A DNA stretch of 64,000 nucleotides. Origin: Phaeodactylibacter luteus. GTDB lineage: Bacteria > Bacteroidota > Bacteroidia > Chitinophagales > Saprospiraceae. The notes beneath the pieces were generated by a model. It did not search any database. It was not told where the DNA came from and was given only the letters and a program-made list of their open reading frames with translations. The position numbers were made by a program, and so were the translations under genes. The DNA is taken from positions 186,001 to 250,000 of the forward strand of contig NZ_VOOR01000001.1 in the NCBI RefSeq assembly GCF_007993045.1, written 5' to 3'. Below, piece by piece: positions 8,839 through 17,825 of this stretch (the first letter of the stretch is position 1; every line of letters starts with the position of its first letter).

Positions 8839-11025
8839 ATGGCGAAACCCGCTGAACATAAAGACTTCATCCACTACGCTCAGGTGATTTCCAACTATGA
8901 CACCTCTGGCCTGGTCAAAACTTCGGAAGAAGGGCTGCCCTTCCTTGAGCGCGACTTGAGCTGGCTGTCTTTCAACTATCGTGTCTTACAGGAGGCCAAA
9001 GACCCCTCCGTACCATTGTTCGAGCGCATAAAGTTCCTGGCCATTTATTCCTCCAACTTGGATGAGTTCTTCCGCGTGCGTATGGCCAACCACCGCAACC
9101 TGTTGAGGGTAGGCAAAAAGACCAAAAAAGAGCTGCACATCAACTCCAAGCAGATCGTGAAAGATATACAGCGCATTGTGAACAAACAACAGGAAGAGTT
9201 CAGCCGTATTTTCGAGGAGGAAATCATCCCTGAGCTGCGCAATCACAACATCTATCTGCTGCGCAGGCTCGACCTGAATGAGGAGCAAAAGCACTTCGTC
9301 GAAAACTACTTCAAGGATCACATGCTGCCCTTCGTACAGCCGGTGCTGTTGGTCAAAAATAAAATCCGGCCCTTCCTGAACAATGCGGCCCTTTACCTCA
9401 CCGTCCTGCTTGCAGAAAAGCACCTGCCGAACGCCCCTCACAAATACGCTATCGTAAAAATACCCTCTGACCACTTGCCGCGTTTCATCAAGCTCCCTGC
9501 TGCCACTCCCGAACAGCACGACCTCATCATGCTGGACGATATTGTGCGGCACTCCGTAAGCTGGATGTTCCCGGGCTATGAAATCCTGGACACCTTCTCC
9601 ATTAAGCTGACCCGGGATGCGGAGCTCTACATTGATGATGAATTTTCTGGCGACCTGGTCCAAAAAATCAAGGAAAGCCTGGCCCGAAGGCAGGTCGGCC
9701 CTGCTTCCCGCTTTGTCTATGACCGGGAAATGCCCGATGAGCTGCTGGACTTCATCAAGGAAGCCTTTGACCTGGAGAAGTACGACATCCTTCAGGAAGG
9801 CCGCTACCACAACAATTTCGATTTTTTCAAGTTCCCGTCTTTTGAGATCGACCACCTTAAAAACCCTGCCCTTCCGCCTTTGCCCTACCACCCGCTTGAA
9901 GATGCCGACGACTTCTATCAGGCCATGCGGGAGCGGGACCACCTGATCCACGTCCCTTACCACAACTACCGCTCGGTAGTCCGTTTTTTTGAAGTCGCTG
10001 CCCGAGACCCCAAAGTGACCCACATCAAGATCATACAGTACCGGGTTGCCCGCCAATCGAGGATCATGCAGGCGCTGATGGACGCCGTCAAAGCCGGGAA
10101 GCAGGTCTCTGTATTTATTGAAGTGAAAGCCCGTTTTGACGAAGAGGCGAATTTGGAGTGGGGGGAAAGGCTGGAAAAAGCGGGGGTCAATGTACACTAC
10201 AGCTTCCCCGGTGTGAAAGTGCACAGCAAGCTGGCCTTGGTCCGGCGCATAGAGAACAGGCGGGCGCGCATGTATACCTACCTTTCTACCGGCAACTTCC
10301 ACGAAGACACTGCAAAGGTATACTCTGATTTCGGCCTCTTTACAGCCGATGAGCGCTTGGTCAATGAAGTGGCCCGTGTCTTTTCCTTTTTAGAAACGGT
10401 CAAAGTCCCTGAGCAAGGGTTTGAGCACCTTATGGTCGGGCAGTTCAACCTACGGACCGGGCTCGAATCGCTCATAGACTTTGAGATCGCTCAGGCGAAA
10501 GGGGGGAAACGGGCAGAGATCATCCTGAAGCTCAACAGCCTGCAAGACAAATCGATGATCACCAAGCTATACGAAGCCAGTCAGGCGGGGGTCAAAATAC
10601 AACTGATTGTAAGGGGCATCTGCTCTTTAGTGCCGGGAGTACCAGGCATGAGCGATAACATACACGCCATCAGCATCGTAGACCGGTTCTTGGAGCATGC
10701 CCGGGTTTTCATCTTCTACCACGCCGGAGAAGAAAAGATTTATATGTCCTCTGCCGATTGGATGTCAAGGAACCTCAGTTACCGCGTAGAAACGGCCTTC
10801 CCTATTTACGCGCCTCATATCCGGAGCCAGATCAAAGACTTTATGGCCATACAGCTCAACGACAACGTAAAGGCCCGCATTATCGATGCTGCATCTTCCA
10901 ACCGGTATTATAAAGATGGTTCGGACCTGGCCATACGCTCTCAAATGGAAACCTATTACTACATCAAGCGGCAATCTGAGCAAGACGGGCAGATCGAGGC
11001 GGAGGGCCTGCCCGGGCCTATGTAG
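8839..11025 (+). CDS. ppk1: Polyphosphate kinase 1
   Basis: 728-residue PPK1, which reversibly polymerises the gamma-phosphate of ATP into polyphosphate; usually peripheral at the inner membrane. The N-terminal domain begins at FLERDLSWLSFNYRVLQEA and SNLDEFFRVRMAN. The two phospholipase-D-like catalytic halves are intact: the first carries the autophosphorylated His in VKVHSKLALV, the second carries EHARVFIFYHAGEEKIYMSS followed by ADWMSRNLSYRVE. Length is normal. An AAAGGA stretch just before the ATG is one of few Shine-Dalgarno-like sequences in the window. The gene converges with nnr and the two coding ends overlap by 8 bases. Confidence 0.97.
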   Translation: MAKPAEHKDFIHYAQVISNYDTSGLVKTSEEGLPFLERDLSWLSFNYRVLQEAKDPSVPLFERIKFLAIYSSNLDEFFRVRMANHRNLLRVGKKTKKELHINSKQIVKDIQRIVNKQQEEFSRIFEEEIIPELRNHNIYLLRRLDLNEEQKHFVENYFKDHMLPFVQPVLLVKNKIRPFLNNAALYLTVLLAEKHLPNAPHKYAIVKIPSDHLPRFIKLPAATPEQHDLIMLDDIVRHSVSWMFPGYEILDTFSIKLTRDAELYIDDEFSGDLVQKIKESLARRQVGPASRFVYDREMPDELLDFIKEAFDLEKYDILQEGRYHNNFDFFKFPSFEIDHLKNPALPPLPYHPLEDADDFYQAMRERDHLIHVPYHNYRSVVRFFEVAARDPKVTHIKIIQYRVARQSRIMQALMDAVKAGKQVSVFIEVKARFDEEANLEWGERLEKAGVNVHYSFPGVKVHSKLALVRRIENRRARMYTYLSTGNFHEDTAKVYSDFGLFTADERLVNEVARVFSFLETVKVPEQGFEHLMVGQFNLRTGLESLIDFEIAQAKGGKRAEIILKLNSLQDKSMITKLYEASQAGVKIQLIVRGICSLVPGVPGMSDNIHAISIVDRFLEHARVFIFYHAGEEKIYMSSADWMSRNLSYRVETAFPIYAPHIRSQIKDFMAIQLNDNVKARIIDAASSNRYYKDGSDLAIRSQMETYYYIKRQSEQDGQIEAEGLPGPM

Positions 11026-12544
11026 GCGAACCACCTGCCCGGGCTGCCTTAAAGGCTCTGCCCAGCCATTCTGCCACCTGCCCTGCAGCAAAAGATTCCT
11101 CGCTTTCGGTGGCGGCCACAGCCAGATCGGCGGACAGCCCGTGTAGGTAAGCCCCTGCCACTGCGCCCTGCCAGCTTTCCAGCCCCTGCGCCATCAATGC
11201 TGTAATAATACCAGTGAGCACATCCCCGCTGCCCCCCGTTGCCAGAGCAGGGTTGCCCGTCGGGTTGAACCATACGGTGCCGTCTGGGCAAGCGATGGCA
11301 GTGTGGGCCCCCTTGAGGAGGATGACCTGCCCCAGACGCTGTGCCTGCTCCCGCAGGCGGTTTAACCGCTCAAAACTATCGCGGCTTGGGCCAAACAGCC
11401 GTTCAAATTCTTTGGGGTGTGGGGTCAGCACAGACCCCTCCGGCAACTGTAAAAGCCAGCTGGGCTCTGCGGACAGCAGGTTTAGGGCATCCGCATCCAA
11501 TACCAGCGGCTGCTGGGCCTTTGTGATGAGCTCGCCCAATGCCCGGCTCGCCAGCTCGCCTTGCCCCAGCCCACAGCCCACCCCAATTGCCCGGTATGGC
11601 CCAAGCTCGGGCACAGTAGAAAACTGTAGCTGATGGGCATCTACAGATGCCATAGCCTCTGGCACCGCAATCTGAAGAATGGAGTAGCCGCACTGTGGGA
11701 CATGCACCGTCAGGAGCCCGGCACCAGCTTTCAGCGCCCCCCGGGCAGCTAGCACTGCGGCACCTACCTTCCCATGGCTGCCAGCGATCAGCAAGGCATG
11801 CCCATGCCCCCCTTTGTGGCTGAATTTCTGCCGTGCAGGCAGCCAGGCAGCTATATCCCCTGCTTCTGCCATAAAAAAGTGGGCAACCGCCCGGGCCAGC
11901 CCCTCCGGGTGCAGCCCGATGGAACGGGCCTCCCACTCCCCTACAAATGGCGCATACTCTGGCATCATAAACGCCAGTTTGGGCAGCTCAAAAGAAAGGG
12001 TATGGTGAGCGGCAAAGGCAGCCCCTCCACTCCAGGAATCTGGCATAACGCCAGAAGGCACGTCAATGGCAATGCGCGTTGCAGGCAGGCTGTTCAGGTG
12101 AGCCAGCAGGCCGCCCCAGTAATCGTCTAGCGGCCGGTTGAGCCCAGACCCAAAAATGGCATCAACTATGACCGTGCCCGGCCGGCAATCTGGATAAGCA
12201 TCGCCCTCCTGTAGCCAGAGGACTGGCACCGCGCCCTGCCCGGGCAAACGGCTAAGATTGGCCTCATTGTCGGGCGAACGCCCCTTCCCGGCTTGGCACA
12301 AAACCACTCGCACATCGTAGCCCAGATGGTGCAACAGCCGGGCAACTGCAAGGCCGTCGCCACCGTTGTTGCCCGGCCCACAAAAACAACAGACCCCCGT
12401 TGCCAGATCGGGGAAACGCCTTTCAAACCACTCTACAAAGACGCCGGAGGCGCGCTCCATCAGATCGAAAGAGGAGATGGGCTCCTGATTTATTGTATAT
12501 TGGTCAAGCCGCCGGACTTCGGCCGCGCTGCATATTTTTTTCAT
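11018..12544 (-). CDS. nnr: Bifunctional NAD(P)H-hydrate epimerase/dehydratase
   Basis: 508-residue repair enzyme for hydrated NAD(P)H. The N-terminal YjeF_N epimerase domain (about 1-215) shows CFCGPGNNGGDGLAVARLL and VDAIFGSGLNRPL. The C-terminal ribokinase-like dehydratase domain (about 225-500) shows KFSHKGGHGHALLIAGS, LDADALNLL, LTPHPKEFERL and the NPALATGGSGDVLTGI anion-binding motif. Together they epimerise S/R-NAD(P)HX and dehydrate S-NAD(P)HX at the expense of ADP or ATP. Both active regions look intact. The ATG at 12544 begins MKKICSAAEVRRLDQ, as in homologues. Its promoter side is occupied by a short inverted-repeat element (12564-12662). Confidence 0.97.
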   Translation of the reverse strand: MKKICSAAEVRRLDQYTINQEPISSFDLMERASGVFVEWFERRFPDLATGVCCFCGPGNNGGDGLAVARLLHHLGYDVRVVLCQAGKGRSPDNEANLSRLPGQGAVPVLWLQEGDAYPDCRPGTVIVDAIFGSGLNRPLDDYWGGLLAHLNSLPATRIAIDVPSGVMPDSWSGGAAFAAHHTLSFELPKLAFMMPEYAPFVGEWEARSIGLHPEGLARAVAHFFMAEAGDIAAWLPARQKFSHKGGHGHALLIAGSHGKVGAAVLAARGALKAGAGLLTVHVPQCGYSILQIAVPEAMASVDAHQLQFSTVPELGPYRAIGVGCGLGQGELASRALGELITKAQQPLVLDADALNLLSAEPSWLLQLPEGSVLTPHPKEFERLFGPSRDSFERLNRLREQAQRLGQVILLKGAHTAIACPDGTVWFNPTGNPALATGGSGDVLTGIITALMAQGLESWQGAVAGAYLHGLSADLAVAATESEESFAAGQVAEWLGRAFKAARAGGSPT

Positions 12545-12563
12545 TGTCCCTTTTAGCGTTTTA

Positions 12564-12662
12564 GAGCGTGTTAGGATTTTGGTCTTCTAATCGGAAACCG
12601 GAGTTTAGCCAAGTCCCGCTAGCTTAGCGGGATAGACCGATTACTAAAGTCCCAACACGCTC
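12564..12662. repeat. Short MITE-like element, family B, copy B12
   Basis: 99-bp element bounded by imperfect terminal inverted repeats (GAGCGTGTTAGGATTTTGG ... AAAGTCCCAACACGCTC). It contains a nested TAATCGG/CCGATTA stem and an inner hairpin TCCCGCTA/TAGCGGGA. It is shorter than copies B41 and B59 and lacks their conserved core. It lies between the divergent nnr and CoA-transferase genes, so it may overlap their promoters. No clean target duplication is visible here. Confidence 0.65.
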
Positions 12663-12687
12663 GTAGATATACCGATTGCAAAACCTT

Positions 12688-13779
12688 ATGGATTTAACCC
12701 AATTCTTTTCCGGGCTGAAAGTAGTTGAGCTCGCCAGTGTCCTCGCCGGCCCTGCGGTGGGCATGTTCTTTGCAGAGCTTGGCGCAGAAGTTACAAAAAT
12801 TGAGAATGCCGCCACACAAGGCGATGTCACCCGCCGTTGGCGGCTGCCTGGTGAAGATACACAGCGCGAGTATTCTGCTTACTACTGCAGCGTCAACTAC
12901 CGCAAACAGCCCATAATGCTCGACCTGCTCAGCGCAGATGGGCAAGAAGAAGCCCTGCAGCTCATCCGGGAGGCAGATATTGTGCTCAGCAACTTCAAGC
13001 GGGCTTCCGCCCAAAAGCTGGGGATGGACTATGCAAGCCTCCGGCAGCACCGCCCGGGGCTGATCTATGCACAGCTTGATGCTTTTGGGGAGGAGGAAGC
13101 CCTGCCCGCCTTTGATGTTGTACTACAGGCAGAAGCCGGCTTCCTGTACATGAGCGGCCATCCGGGCCAAGCCCCTGCAAAAATGCCGGTTGCCCTGATC
13201 GACCTGCTTGCAGCCCATCAGCTGAAGGAAGGCATACTATTGGCCCTTCTTCACCGGCACCGGACCGGTGAAGGGAGTTTTGTCAGCACCTCCCTACTGG
13301 AAGCAGCTGTTTCCTCCCTCGCCAATCAGGCTACCAACTGGCTGATGGAAGGGTTTATCCCTGAGCCAATGGGGAGCCAACACCCCAATATTGCCCCTTA
13401 TGGGGATATTTTCTACACCGCAGATCAAAAACCTGTGGTGATCGCTGCCGGCACCGAAAAGCAGTTCCAGCAGCTCTGCCTGGCCCTTGAGCTCCCTCAC
13501 CTCATAACAGACGGCCGCTTTGCGCAAAATGCCGGGCGGGTAGTACACCGCACAGCCCTCAATGCGTTACTTGCCCCTGCTTTTCTGCGTCACAACCGGG
13601 CACCGCTCCTTGAGCAGCTCCACAAGGCGGGCGTGCCTGTAGGCAGCATCCGCAATATGCAGGAGGTTTTCGAACGCCCAGCTGCCAAAGCCCTTATCCG
13701 GGAAGAAAAAATGCCCGACGGCACCCTCAGCAGGCGGGCCAGCTCGCTTGCCTTCCGGATTACGGCTGAACATCGCTAA
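12688..13779 (+). CDS. CaiB/BaiF (family III) CoA-transferase
   Basis: 363 residues. The N-terminal FSGLKVVELASVLAGPAVGMFFAELGAEV is the family signature, and the conserved PAFDVVLQAEAGFLYMSG holds the Asp that forms the acyl-CoA anhydride in family III transferases. These enzymes move CoA between carboxylic acids; the substrate cannot be deduced here, and neighbours give no pathway clue. The ATG at 12688 is preferred over a TTG four codons upstream. A TIR element lies in the upstream gap, and an MscS channel gene follows after 37 bases. Confidence 0.92.
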   Translation: MDLTQFFSGLKVVELASVLAGPAVGMFFAELGAEVTKIENAATQGDVTRRWRLPGEDTQREYSAYYCSVNYRKQPIMLDLLSADGQEEALQLIREADIVLSNFKRASAQKLGMDYASLRQHRPGLIYAQLDAFGEEEALPAFDVVLQAEAGFLYMSGHPGQAPAKMPVALIDLLAAHQLKEGILLALLHRHRTGEGSFVSTSLLEAAVSSLANQATNWLMEGFIPEPMGSQHPNIAPYGDIFYTADQKPVVIAAGTEKQFQQLCLALELPHLITDGRFAQNAGRVVHRTALNALLAPAFLRHNRAPLLEQLHKAGVPVGSIRNMQEVFERPAAKALIREEKMPDGTLSRRASSLAFRITAEHR

Positions 13780-13816
13780 TCATTCTTCGTTCTCTAAATA
13801 ACTAAACTCTCACAAA

Positions 13817-14719
13817 TTGGACAACATCAACGCATCACTGGAAGTCTTTTGGGAAAAAATCCAAGAATGGCTGAACGCCCTGATTGCAGGGCTGCCCAAT
13901 CTGATCCTGGCCGCCTTCGTCTTGGTCATGGCCGTCTTTTTATCGCGCTATGTCAGGAAATACATCACCAAGCTCATTGGCCGCTTTTCCAACAACCTGA
14001 CCATTAATAGCCTCATCAGCAATATCGCTACGGCTGCCTTTTTGCTGATCATGCTGTTCATCGTACTTGGCATCCTGGGGCTAGATACCGCTCTGACCTC
14101 CCTCCTGGCCGGTGCAGGGGTCGTTGGCCTGGCGGTAGGCCTGGCTGTCCAAGACCCGCTGATGAACGTCTTCTCTGGCATATTGATGTCCACCAAAAGC
14201 CTCTATAATGTAGGCGACTTAGTGGAGACCAATGGCTACTTTGGCATCATCGAAGCGGTCAACCTCCGCTCTACCATCCTCAGGAAACTGACGGGCGAAA
14301 TGGTGCTGCTGCCCAATACCTCTGTTATCCAAAGCCCGCTGATCAACTACTCGGCTTCTGGACTCCGGCGCATTGACCTCAGCTGCGGCATCTCCTATGG
14401 GGATGACCTTGAAAAGGTAAAGGCCGTCACGCTAAAGGCTATAACCTCTCATGTCGATTATGACAACAACCGCCCCGTAGAGTTTTTCTACGAGTCTTTC
14501 GGCGACAGCTCCATCAACTTCATTGTGAGGTACTGGCTATCGGAGACCAGCCAGAAAAGCTGGCTAGAGGCGCGCAGCCAAGGGATCATGGCGCTCAAAG
14601 CTGCTTTTGACCAGAACGACATCATGATCCCATTCCCTATCCGCACCCTCGACTTCGGCATAAAAGGGGGGGAGAAACTGGACAGCATGCTAAAGCCTGC
14701 CGGCCTGCAAAACGATTAA
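13817..14719 (+). CDS. mscS: Small-conductance mechanosensitive channel (MscS family)
   Basis: 300 residues, three predicted transmembrane helices. TM3 shows the Gly/Ala-rich MscS pore pattern GAGVVGLAVGLAVQDPLMNVFSGI, followed by the cytoplasmic beta domain (VGDLVETNGYFGIIEAVNLRST, LLPNTSVI). Such channels release solutes on hypo-osmotic shock. The apparent start is TTG at 13817; no ATG occurs before TM1, and the N-terminus from MDNINASLEVFWEKI fits the family. A second, distinct MscS paralogue lies at 23580. Confidence 0.93.
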   Translation: MDNINASLEVFWEKIQEWLNALIAGLPNLILAAFVLVMAVFLSRYVRKYITKLIGRFSNNLTINSLISNIATAAFLLIMLFIVLGILGLDTALTSLLAGAGVVGLAVGLAVQDPLMNVFSGILMSTKSLYNVGDLVETNGYFGIIEAVNLRSTILRKLTGEMVLLPNTSVIQSPLINYSASGLRRIDLSCGISYGDDLEKVKAVTLKAITSHVDYDNNRPVEFFYESFGDSSINFIVRYWLSETSQKSWLEARSQGIMALKAAFDQNDIMIPFPIRTLDFGIKGGEKLDSMLKPAGLQND

Positions 14720-14733
14720 CGCCGCTAAACTAT

Positions 14734-14890
14734 GTGAGGGGCCTGCCCCTGCCCGATGGCAGGTGCCGCTATGCTACGGGGCTCGCTATCCGCTCGGCCC
14801 TATCGGGCCTGCCGCCCCTTCGCAGCGCTAGGCCAATGCCAGGCTCAACCCCGAAAAGCATAGCGGCCTGCGACATTTGGGTGCACGCCC
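14734..14890 (-). repeat. Dispersed intergenic repeat, family A, copy A2
   Basis: Reverse-orientation copy: GGGGCCTGCCCCTGCC, CGGGGCTCGCTATCCGCTCG, CGCCCCTTCGCAGCGCTAGG and CCGAAAAGCATAGCGGCC appear in that order. It fills most of the 241-bp gap between mscS and the next gene. It is uninterrupted, and so serves as an empty-site reference for the insertions in copies A6 and A7. Confidence 0.85.
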
Positions 14891-14960
14891 TTTCCGCCTG
14901 CCTGCCTTTCCTTAGGCCGGGCAGCCCTACAGTCTATTTGCTTAACCTAAAAATTTTGTC

Positions 14961-15479
14961 ATGGCAGATAATCCTTATATGCCTTGGAACCGCAAACGAT
15001 ATGAAACAGATTCCAGAGCTTCTGGCATCGCACTGGTCAACAACCTTATGCTCCGCAACAAAACGGGCGCGCAACGATACCGGGAAGCAGCTGCCGTAGC
15101 TTCTGAGCCCGAAATCATAGGCTACTTAGAGAGCCTTGCAAGCAATAGGGAATCCCTCCATCAAGAGCTCTACCGCCTTATGGAAGATATGCCCCCTGTG
15201 CCCCTGCCCGCAAGCCGTCAGGGCCGCTCCTTTATCGCCGTTAACTGGGGCGAGTTCAGGGAGGCCCTGCTGCTCAACAATACCTCCCGCATTACCGCTT
15301 TCTGCCTAAAAAGCGAACGCAACCTGGCAGAGGCTTACCGCGAAGCAGTAGCTCAAGAGGGCGTGCCCACCCCTATTTTCGGCTTGCTCAATAAACAGCT
15401 GCGGCACCTCTTGGCCGTACAACGGCAGGTAGAGCGCATGGAGAGGGTCCCAGCGGGGCAATCTGGGGCGCGGCCCTAG
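14961..15479 (+). CDS. Helical protein of unknown function (DUF2383-like)
   Basis: 172 residues, predicted soluble and largely alpha-helical, with the pattern GIALVNNLMLRNKTGAQRYREAA...ESLASNRESLHQELYRLM seen in DUF2383/ferritin-like four-helix proteins; the match is by pattern only. No signal peptide or membrane segment. The C-terminus (LNKQLRHLLAVQRQVERMERV) looks coiled-coil-like. It ends 66 bases before the AAA+ ATPase gene on the same strand, and the three genes 14961-18958 may form one operon. Confidence 0.65.
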   Translation: MADNPYMPWNRKRYETDSRASGIALVNNLMLRNKTGAQRYREAAAVASEPEIIGYLESLASNRESLHQELYRLMEDMPPVPLPASRQGRSFIAVNWGEFREALLLNNTSRITAFCLKSERNLAEAYREAVAQEGVPTPIFGLLNKQLRHLLAVQRQVERMERVPAGQSGARP

Positions 15480-15545
15480 CTTTCACAAAAAATAGTACCT
15501 TAGCCGGGCCGGTACCCGACAAGCCCCGGCCGCTTGCTGAGGACT

Positions 15546-17825
15546 ATGGAAAAGATTACCTATCCCTTACTGATCTACCCGCTTAAAGAGGATGCCTTGC
15601 TGGGTGTACTGGCTGGCACGGACATTCAGGCTGTTGAGCCCAATGTCCAGGCGCTGAAGAAGAGCCTTCGCTCCTACCTTCAAAAACAATACAAAAAATA
15701 CGACGAATACCCTGCTGCCAATATGACCGCCCCAAAGCTCAAAATGGTCAGCATGCAGGTACGTCCGGCTTACCGGGACCGGCATGGCGTATACCCCATG
15801 CCAGACAGTCTGCAGATCGAGCTGCCTGTCGTCTTTGGGCAGGTGCCCGATGGGCACTACGAGTGCCATCTACCTTATTTCCAAGAGAGCATCTTCTATT
15901 ATGACCCCAGCCAGTTCGATGCGCTCGTGCAGCACGCCGCCACCACTTGGCTGAACAATATGAAGCCAGAAGAAATCTACCAATTGTTGCGGTACCCCAA
16001 ACCCGACTTGGACATCATTACCCTCAGGGTCAACAAAGACCGGTCTTACTTCTGGGGCGGCTGGAACTTTGAAAACAACTACGAAACCTTGTCCAGGCTG
16101 GCCGAAGCTTATCCCCCCTCCAAAAGTAAAGGGCGAGGTGGGCAGTCTATGCCTGAAGCCGTATGGGAAAGAGAAAGCGAAATAGCGGAGGTCATCTCCA
16201 AAATCCTCAATACCCGTTCCAACCTGATCGTGGCCGGCCCGCCCGGCACTGGCAAAAGCGCAGTGCTCAGGCAGGCTATTAAACGCATCAGCAGCCGTTC
16301 GCGAAAACAGCAGCTGGGGCTTACTTTCTGGAAAATGATGCCCCAGCGGATCACGGCCAGCTCTAAATACTTAGGGGAATGGGAAGAAAAAGCGGAGCAA
16401 CTGGTAGAAGAGCTCAACGCGGCCAATGGCATCATTTGGGTAGAAAACTTGGTACAACTGCTGGAAGCTGGAGGGGAAGGGCCGGAAGACAGCGTGGCGG
16501 CTTTCCTGATGGCATTCCTGGAGCAAGGCAAGCTGCAAATGATTGGCGAGGCCACCCCTCAGGAGCTGGAAAGCATGCGGCGGTTCCTGCCGGGTTTTGC
16601 CGAAGCCTTTCAGGTCGTCAATCTTCCAGAACTTAGCGAACAGCGCATTCAGCGCATTCAGGCAGAGCTTAGCCAGTTTGCTGCCCAACAATTGAAAATC
16701 AACATTACCGCTGATGCCCAACAACTGGCTTACCGCCTTCTGGTGCGCTATTACCCTTATGAAAGCTTCCCGGGCAAGCTGATCCGCTTTGTTTCGCAAT
16801 GTATACAAGAAGCACGCGCCAAAGCGCAGCAGGAAATCCGGACCTCCCTGGTCACAGATGTTTTTGTGAGGCAGACCGGGCTGCCTGAACTGTTCCTAAG
16901 AGATGAGCTGCCCCTGGATACTGCAGCCCTGTCGGCTTACTTCGGGGAGCGCATTATCGGGCAGCCTGCAGCAGTGGAAGCCCTGTCTAATATCGTAAAA
17001 ATTTACAAAGCGGGGCTCAACAACCCCCACCGCCCTATTGCCTCCTTCCTCTTTGCAGGCCCCACCGGCGTGGGCAAGACCGCCAGCGCAAAAGCGCTGG
17101 CAGAATACTTCTTTGGCAAAGGGCAAAGACAATCCCCGCTTATCCGGATCGATATGAGCGAGTTCCAGTATCCCGAACAGATTGTCCGCCTGATTGGAGC
17201 CGGGCGGGAGGTCGGGCAGCTGGTCAAGGAGGTCAGGGAGCGCCCGTTTTCTGTCTTGTTGCTGGATGAAGTGGAAAAGGCTGACCCCTCCATATTCGAT
17301 GCCCTTATGGGGCTATTGGACGAAGGGTTCATGGTAGACGCCTATGGCCGGCTGACCAGTTTCCGCAACACCATCATCATCATGACTTCTAACCTAGGGG
17401 CCAATAACCGTACTGCGCCAGGGTTTGGCGGGGGCATGCCCGAGCCTGCTACCTACCGGTCTGCTATTGAACGGTATTTCCGCCCGGAGTTTGTCAACCG
17501 TATCGATGAGCTGGTGATATTCCGGAGCCTTGAGGAGTCCGACATTTACCAGATCACCCTCAAAGAGCTAGAAGAGCTCAGGAGCAGAGAAGGCTTCGTG
17601 AAGTCGGGGCTGGAAGTACATTTCTCCGAAGCCCTGGTGCGGCAGCTGGCCTCTGTCGGTTTTGATGCACGCTATGGCGCACGGCCGCTGCAGCGGGCCA
17701 TAGAAGATTATGTGGTTATGCCAGTCGCCCGCTGGCTCCTACAAAACACCATCCCCGGGCAGGGGCAGCTGCACCTCGATGTAGATGCCAACCGGCGCCT
17801 GAGCTTAAAGTATACTGCTTCCTGA
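15546..17825 (+). CDS. Unusual ClpA/ClpB-like double-AAA+ ATPase
   Basis: 759 residues. An unrecognised ~200-residue N-terminal domain replaces the Clp N-domain. The first AAA+ module (about 215-440) has Walker A GPPGTGKS and pore loop KYLG. However, the Walker B/catalytic pair reads IIWVEN where ClpB has LFIDE, and the arginine-finger segment reads FAEAF where ClpB has LERRF. No middle (M) coiled-coil domain is present. The second module (about 460-755) has Walker A GPTGVGKT, Walker B VLLLDEVEKA, sensor 1 IIIMTSN, Arg finger FVNRIDE and sensor 2 GARPLQRAI, all intact; but the GYVG-type pore loop after MSEF is missing and no IGL/F loop for ClpP is seen. The ATG at 15546 is preferred over an upstream frame opening at 15534. 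The stop overlaps the next ATG (TGATG), implying coupled translation with the DUF819 gene. Confidence 0.85.
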   Translation: MEKITYPLLIYPLKEDALLGVLAGTDIQAVEPNVQALKKSLRSYLQKQYKKYDEYPAANMTAPKLKMVSMQVRPAYRDRHGVYPMPDSLQIELPVVFGQVPDGHYECHLPYFQESIFYYDPSQFDALVQHAATTWLNNMKPEEIYQLLRYPKPDLDIITLRVNKDRSYFWGGWNFENNYETLSRLAEAYPPSKSKGRGGQSMPEAVWERESEIAEVISKILNTRSNLIVAGPPGTGKSAVLRQAIKRISSRSRKQQLGLTFWKMMPQRITASSKYLGEWEEKAEQLVEELNAANGIIWVENLVQLLEAGGEGPEDSVAAFLMAFLEQGKLQMIGEATPQELESMRRFLPGFAEAFQVVNLPELSEQRIQRIQAELSQFAAQQLKINITADAQQLAYRLLVRYYPYESFPGKLIRFVSQCIQEARAKAQQEIRTSLVTDVFVRQTGLPELFLRDELPLDTAALSAYFGERIIGQPAAVEALSNIVKIYKAGLNNPHRPIASFLFAGPTGVGKTASAKALAEYFFGKGQRQSPLIRIDMSEFQYPEQIVRLIGAGREVGQLVKEVRERPFSVLLLDEVEKADPSIFDALMGLLDEGFMVDAYGRLTSFRNTIIIMTSNLGANNRTAPGFGGGMPEPATYRSAIERYFRPEFVNRIDELVIFRSLEESDIYQITLKELEELRSREGFVKSGLEVHFSEALVRQLASVGFDARYGARPLQRAIEDYVVMPVARWLLQNTIPGQGQLHLDVDANRRLSLKYTAS

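Noticed and set aside
8986-10302. 438-codon frame antisense to ppk1
   Set aside because: A shadow of a highly conserved gene in GC-rich sequence; no start context, family or operon support.
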